A stretch of DNA of 64,000 nt. It comes from Streptomyces sp. PsTaAH-137 (GTDB lineage Bacteria > Actinomycetota > Actinomycetes > Streptomycetales > Streptomycetaceae). The DNA lies in the NCBI RefSeq assembly GCF_003259365.1, contig NZ_QLLY01000022.1:1-64000 (forward strand), in the 5' to 3' direction. Positions within the stretch are counted from its first letter, which is position 1, and the number at the start of each line of letters is the position of its first letter. The translations under genes and the position numbers were made by a program. This document shows, piece by piece, positions 60,994 through 64,000 of this stretch. The notes under the pieces are model-generated. The model did not search any database and was not told the origin of the DNA. It worked only from the letters and a program-made list of their open reading frames with translations.

Positions 60994-62511
60994 CTACCGG
61001 GCCGACGCCTTCGTCAGCGCCGCGTCCTCCGGCTCCTCCAGGCGCTCCGCCGTCCGCCGAGCCGTGCCGCGCGCCCACGCCCCGCTGGTCACCGCGCCGA
61101 GCACGAGCACCGCGAGCCCGCACCCGGCGATGATCCACCAGCACGCCCGCCCGGCACTGACGAACGCATCGGCGTAAGCGGATCCGGCGACGCCCGAGGC
61201 GAGCACCGCGCCGATGACGGCGACGCCGAGGGTCTGCCCGATCTGCCGGCTGGTGGAGGCGACGGCCGCGGCCACCCCGGCCTGGGCGCGCGGCATTCCG
61301 GAGACGGCGGTGTTGGTGATCGGCGCGTTCACGAAACCGAAGCCGATGCCGAAGAGCACGTACCCGATGGTGAGCGTGGTGTTCGAGGTCTCCGAGTCGA
61401 AGGCGGCGAACAGCACCCCGCTCGCCGTCATCATCACGCCCGCGACCAGCAGCGGAAGGCGCGGGCCGCGACTGCCGACCAGCCGGCCCGACAGCGGCGC
61501 GCAGACGAACGTCATCGCCGCCATCGGCAGCATCCACAGGCCCGCGTGCAGCGCGTCCAGACCGCGCACGTCCTGGAGGTAGAGCGTCGAAAGGAACAGG
61601 AAGCCGCCGAGCGCCGCGAACCCGCAGATCGCGATGACGGTGGCCCCGCTGAACGGCGCCGAGCGGAAGAACCGCAGATCGATCAGCGGCTCCGTCCGGC
61701 GCGGCTCGTACAGCAGGATGCCGACGAGCGCGGCCAGCGCGAGAGCCGCGCAGCCCACGATCCGCGCGGAGGTCCAGCCCGCCGAGGGCGCCTCGATGAT
61801 CGCGTACGTGAGTGAGCCGAGCAGCGCGATGATCAGGACCTGCCCGACCGGGTCCGGGCGGCGGGCCTTCGGGGCGCGGGACTCGGGCACGTACCGCAGG
61901 GTGAGGACGAGGGCCGCGAGGCCGACCGGGAGGTTGATCCAGAAGATCGAGCGCCAGCCGACCGAGTCCACGAGCAGCCCGCCGACCAGCGGGCCCGCGG
62001 CCATCGAGATGCCGACGACCCCGCCCCACACCCCGATGGCACGGGCCCGCTCGCGCGGGTCGGTGAAGGTGTTGGTGATGATCGACATCGCGACCGGGTT
62101 GAGCATCGAGCCGCCGACCGCCTGCACCATCCGGAAGGCGACGAGCGACTCCAGGGTGGGCGCGAGGGAGCAGGCCACCGACGCGGCCGTGAAGATCACG
62201 AGCCCGGTCATGAAGACCTTGCGGCGCCCGATCCGGTCGGCCGTCGAACCGGCCAGCATCAGCAGCGAGGCGAGGACGAGCGTGTAGGCGTCGATCGTCC
62301 ACTGCATGCCCGAGAGCGTGGCGTCGAAGTCCTTCGCCATGGCTGGCAGGGCGACGTTCAGGACGGTGTTGTCGAGGCTGACGATCAGCAGACTCATGCA
62401 GCAGATCGCCAGGATCAGCATGCGCCGCCGCGCGGTCAGGGTGGGTGCATCGGGCATGTAATCGACGGTAGCCGGAGTGGGGACCGGACGGGCACGCGAG
62501 GTGGAAGCCAT
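60994..62511 (-). CDS. MFS drug-efflux transporter (EmrB/QacA type)
   Basis: A 505-residue fourteen-segment transporter: LILAICCMSLLIVSLDNTVLNVALPAM at segment 1, motif A GSTADRIGRRKVFMTG, motif C ISMAAGPLVGGLLVDSVGWR. ATG 62511 is chosen; in-frame ATG 62458 begins closer to the first segment. Transcribed divergently from the MmyB-type gene (62613) and ends four bases after the preceding regulator gene. A second, unequal MFS/MmyB unit of the same layout lies just upstream. Confidence 0.9.
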   Translation of the reverse strand: MASTSRARPVPTPATVDYMPDAPTLTARRRMLILAICCMSLLIVSLDNTVLNVALPAMAKDFDATLSGMQWTIDAYTLVLASLLMLAGSTADRIGRRKVFMTGLVIFTAASVACSLAPTLESLVAFRMVQAVGGSMLNPVAMSIITNTFTDPRERARAIGVWGGVVGISMAAGPLVGGLLVDSVGWRSIFWINLPVGLAALVLTLRYVPESRAPKARRPDPVGQVLIIALLGSLTYAIIEAPSAGWTSARIVGCAALALAALVGILLYEPRRTEPLIDLRFFRSAPFSGATVIAICGFAALGGFLFLSTLYLQDVRGLDALHAGLWMLPMAAMTFVCAPLSGRLVGSRGPRLPLLVAGVMMTASGVLFAAFDSETSNTTLTIGYVLFGIGFGFVNAPITNTAVSGMPRAQAGVAAAVASTSRQIGQTLGVAVIGAVLASGVAGSAYADAFVSAGRACWWIIAGCGLAVLVLGAVTSGAWARGTARRTAERLEEPEDAALTKASAR

Positions 62512-62540
62512 GACGACGACGATCCTCCGCCGCTCAGCCT

Positions 62541-62590
62541 GGTACCAGAGCCTCTTCATCCTGTTACAGGCAGTACCTGGCAACGGGATG
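62541..62590. promoter_or_regulatory. Conserved MFS/MmyB divergent promoter motif, copy 2
   Basis: Second copy of the 50-base motif at 60031-60080, in the same position between a divergent MFS gene and an MmyB-type regulator. GGTACCAGAG is identical in both, as is the TACCTGG block. Confidence 0.6.
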
Positions 62591-62612
62591 GGAGCGGGCG
62601 CATCCTGGTGAC

Positions 62613-63509
62613 ATGCCCAGCGCCGTCGCCGTCCCCGCCGCCTCCGCCGACCCCACGTCCGCCGAGCTGCGCCGCGCCGAGCTGGCCGCGTTCCTGCGCA
62701 GCCGCCGCGAGCGCATCACCCCGGACCGGGTCGGCCTGCCCGGCACCGCCCGGCGCCGCACCCCCGGGCTGCGCCGCGAGGAGGTCGCGCACCTCGCCGC
62801 GGTCGGCGTCACCTGGTACACGTGGCTGGAGCAGGGCCGCGCCATCAACGTCTCCGCCGGAGTCCTCGACGCCATCGCCCGCGCCCTGCTCCTGGACCCC
62901 GCCGAGCGCGCCCACGCCTTCGCCCTCGCCGGGGCCACCGACCCGCGCGCCGCGGCCGAGTCCCCGGCCGTCACCCCCACGATCCTGCGCATGCTGCGGC
63001 GCCTGGAGCCCTACCCGGCGGAACTGAAGAACGCCCGCTACGAGATGCTCGCCCACAACCGCGCCCACGCCGACGTGTTCGGCGCCCCGGAGGAGTCCGC
63101 GCCGGAGCACCGCAGCGCCCTGTGGGGGATGTTCATGAACGACCGCTGGCGCACCCAGTTCCTGGACCTGGACGCGATGCGGCGCGACCTGGTCGCCAAG
63201 TACCGCAAGGCGATGGCCGAGCACGTCGGCGAACCCGCCTGGCGGGCGCCGGTGGACGCGCTGCTCGCGGTGTCACCGGAGTTCCGCGAGCTGTGGGAGC
63301 GGCGCGATGTCGCGCCGGTGGTCTCGCACGTCAAGCGGTATCTGCACCCCGACCCGGCGATCGGGCTGCTGCGCCTCGAACACCGGCACATGTGGCTGGC
63401 CCCGGACGACGACGCGTACCGGGTGGTCGCCTACCTCCCCGCCGACGACGAGACCGAGGAGCGGCTGGAGGCGCTGGCACTCTCCTCCGCGTCGTCCTCC
63501 GCCGGGTGA
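62613..63509 (+). CDS. MmyB-type XRE transcriptional regulator
   Basis: A 298-residue regulator paralogous to the one at 60103: RRTPGLRREEVAHLAAVGVTWYTWLEQGRAINVSAGVLDAIARAL, then the MmyB domain (ELKNARYEMLAHNRAHADVFG). It starts at ATG 62613, diverges from the EmrB-type gene, and overlaps the end of a convergent MFS gene by 79 bases in its Ser-rich C-terminal tail. Confidence 0.92.
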   Translation: MPSAVAVPAASADPTSAELRRAELAAFLRSRRERITPDRVGLPGTARRRTPGLRREEVAHLAAVGVTWYTWLEQGRAINVSAGVLDAIARALLLDPAERAHAFALAGATDPRAAAESPAVTPTILRMLRRLEPYPAELKNARYEMLAHNRAHADVFGAPEESAPEHRSALWGMFMNDRWRTQFLDLDAMRRDLVAKYRKAMAEHVGEPAWRAPVDALLAVSPEFRELWERRDVAPVVSHVKRYLHPDPAIGLLRLEHRHMWLAPDDDAYRVVAYLPADDETEERLEALALSSASSSAG

Positions 63510-64000
63510 CCGGGACCGGTGGTCGGCAGGTCGCGGTCGTGGCGCATCGGTGAGGTCAGCAGGATCAGACCGCACAGCGGCAGCAGCGCCACCGTCAGCC
63601 ACATCGCGGGGCGCAGGCCGAGCGTCTCGGCGAGCGCGCCGCCCAGCAGGGCGCCGAGCGGGATCGTGCCGTAGTTGACGAACGCGGAGGCGGTGCGCGA
63701 GCGGCCGTAGAGGGCGGCCGGGGTGTAGTCCTGCTGGAAGGTCGCGGTCAGCGTGTTCTCCGCGACGACCGAGAAGACCACGGCCGTGTAGCCGACGGCG
63801 AACAGCGCGACGCCGAGCGGGGTGTGCGCGGCGAGCGGCATGAGCAGCGCCAGGCACGGGGTGCCCAGGGTGAGCACGTACACCGCGCGGGCCGTCCCGA
63901 ACCGGGCACCGAGCCGGCGGGCGGCGAACGCGCCCGCGATCCCGCCGAGCCCGCCCGCGCCCATCACGACGCCGACCGTGCCCGGAGTCAGCTGCGCCTC
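63431..64000 (-). CDS. MFS transporter (C-terminal part; 5' end outside window)
   Basis: The visible 189 residues end a twelve-segment-type MFS protein: GAGGLGGIAGAFAARRLGARFGTARAVYV, VGYTAVVFSVVAENTLTATFQQDYTPAALYGRSRTASAFVNYGTIPLGALLGGAL. The Ser-rich tail overlaps the convergent MmyB-type gene by 79 bases. Substrate unknown; the rest is beyond the window. Confidence 0.8.
   Translation of the reverse strand, partial: EAQLTPGTVGVVMGAGGLGGIAGAFAARRLGARFGTARAVYVLTLGTPCLALLMPLAAHTPLGVALFAVGYTAVVFSVVAENTLTATFQQDYTPAALYGRSRTASAFVNYGTIPLGALLGGALAETLGLRPAMWLTVALLPLCGLILLTSPMRHDRDLPTTGPGHPAEDDAEESASASSRSSVSSSAGR

Overview
The window looks like a stretch of a Streptomyces chromosome. It is very GC-rich with a strong third-position GC bias, uses many GTG starts and ATGA/GTGA overlaps, and carries families typical of the genus: SpoIIE/RsbW-type phosphatase, HTH-DUF5753/DUF397 pairs, MmyB-type regulators, Rpf-like and tricorn-like proteins. 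The core gene order (hemW, hrcA-dnaJ, rsmE, HIT, rnz, phoH-ybeY-CNNM, era, leuA, recO, uppS, zur-znu, glyS) is the conserved actinomycete backbone, interrupted by accessory cassettes.

Region by region. 1-3 kb: a HAMP-repeat sensor protein (runs off the left edge) diverges from a GAF/SpoIIE phosphatase. 3-10.5 kb: hemW, a DUF3097 protein, an MBL hydrolase, the CIRCE-controlled hrcA-dnaJ operon, a MITE-like element, a nitronate monooxygenase and rsmE. 10.5-17 kb: a secreted repeat protein, a tricorn-type protease, HIT, RNase Z and an adenine/adenosine deaminase. 17-24 kb: an MFS permease, an IclR regulator with a two-gene glucarate pathway (kdgD-like, gudD-like), a PfkB kinase and a GNAT. 24.3-28.6 kb: phoH, interrupted in frame by a 357-residue intein of apparent class 3 (W-C-T) type with a LAGLIDADG endonuclease, then ybeY, a CNNM/CorC protein and MmcQ, all tightly coupled. 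28.6-35.7 kb: an accessory stretch (50-aa membrane peptide, HTH/DUF397 pair, alcohol dehydrogenase), a degenerate cytidine deaminase homologue, an Rpf-like secreted protein behind five DosR/DevR-like boxes, amtB-glnK and era. 35.7-39.2 kb: a MmyB regulator with an NAD-dependent epimerase-like gene, and a protealysin-like M4 protease with an emfourin-type inhibitor. 39.3-46.5 kb: leuA with a Leu-codon leader peptide, a TerB-like protein, an isochorismatase-fold hydrolase, a second HTH/DUF397 pair, recO, uppS and a YcxB-like protein. 46.5-52.7 kb: a Cml/Cmx-type efflux gene with a possible attenuator leader, the znuA-znuC-znuB-zur operon with two Zur boxes, and glyS. 52.7-56.8 kb: a compact RiPP-like cassette of a 31-aa precursor-like peptide, M14 carboxypeptidase, RRE-fused E1/ThiF enzyme and PqqD-fused M50 protease. 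56.8-64 kb: TetR/aldo-keto reductase and two MFS-MmyB divergent pairs sharing one promoter-region motif; a further MFS gene runs off the right edge.

The strongest candidates for new biology are the RiPP-like ThiF/M50/M14 cassette, the class 3 intein in PhoH, and the DosR-like box array before the Rpf gene. No rRNA, tRNA, CRISPR array, replication origin or complete insertion sequence was recognised. All calls come from reading the sequence; no database search was run.
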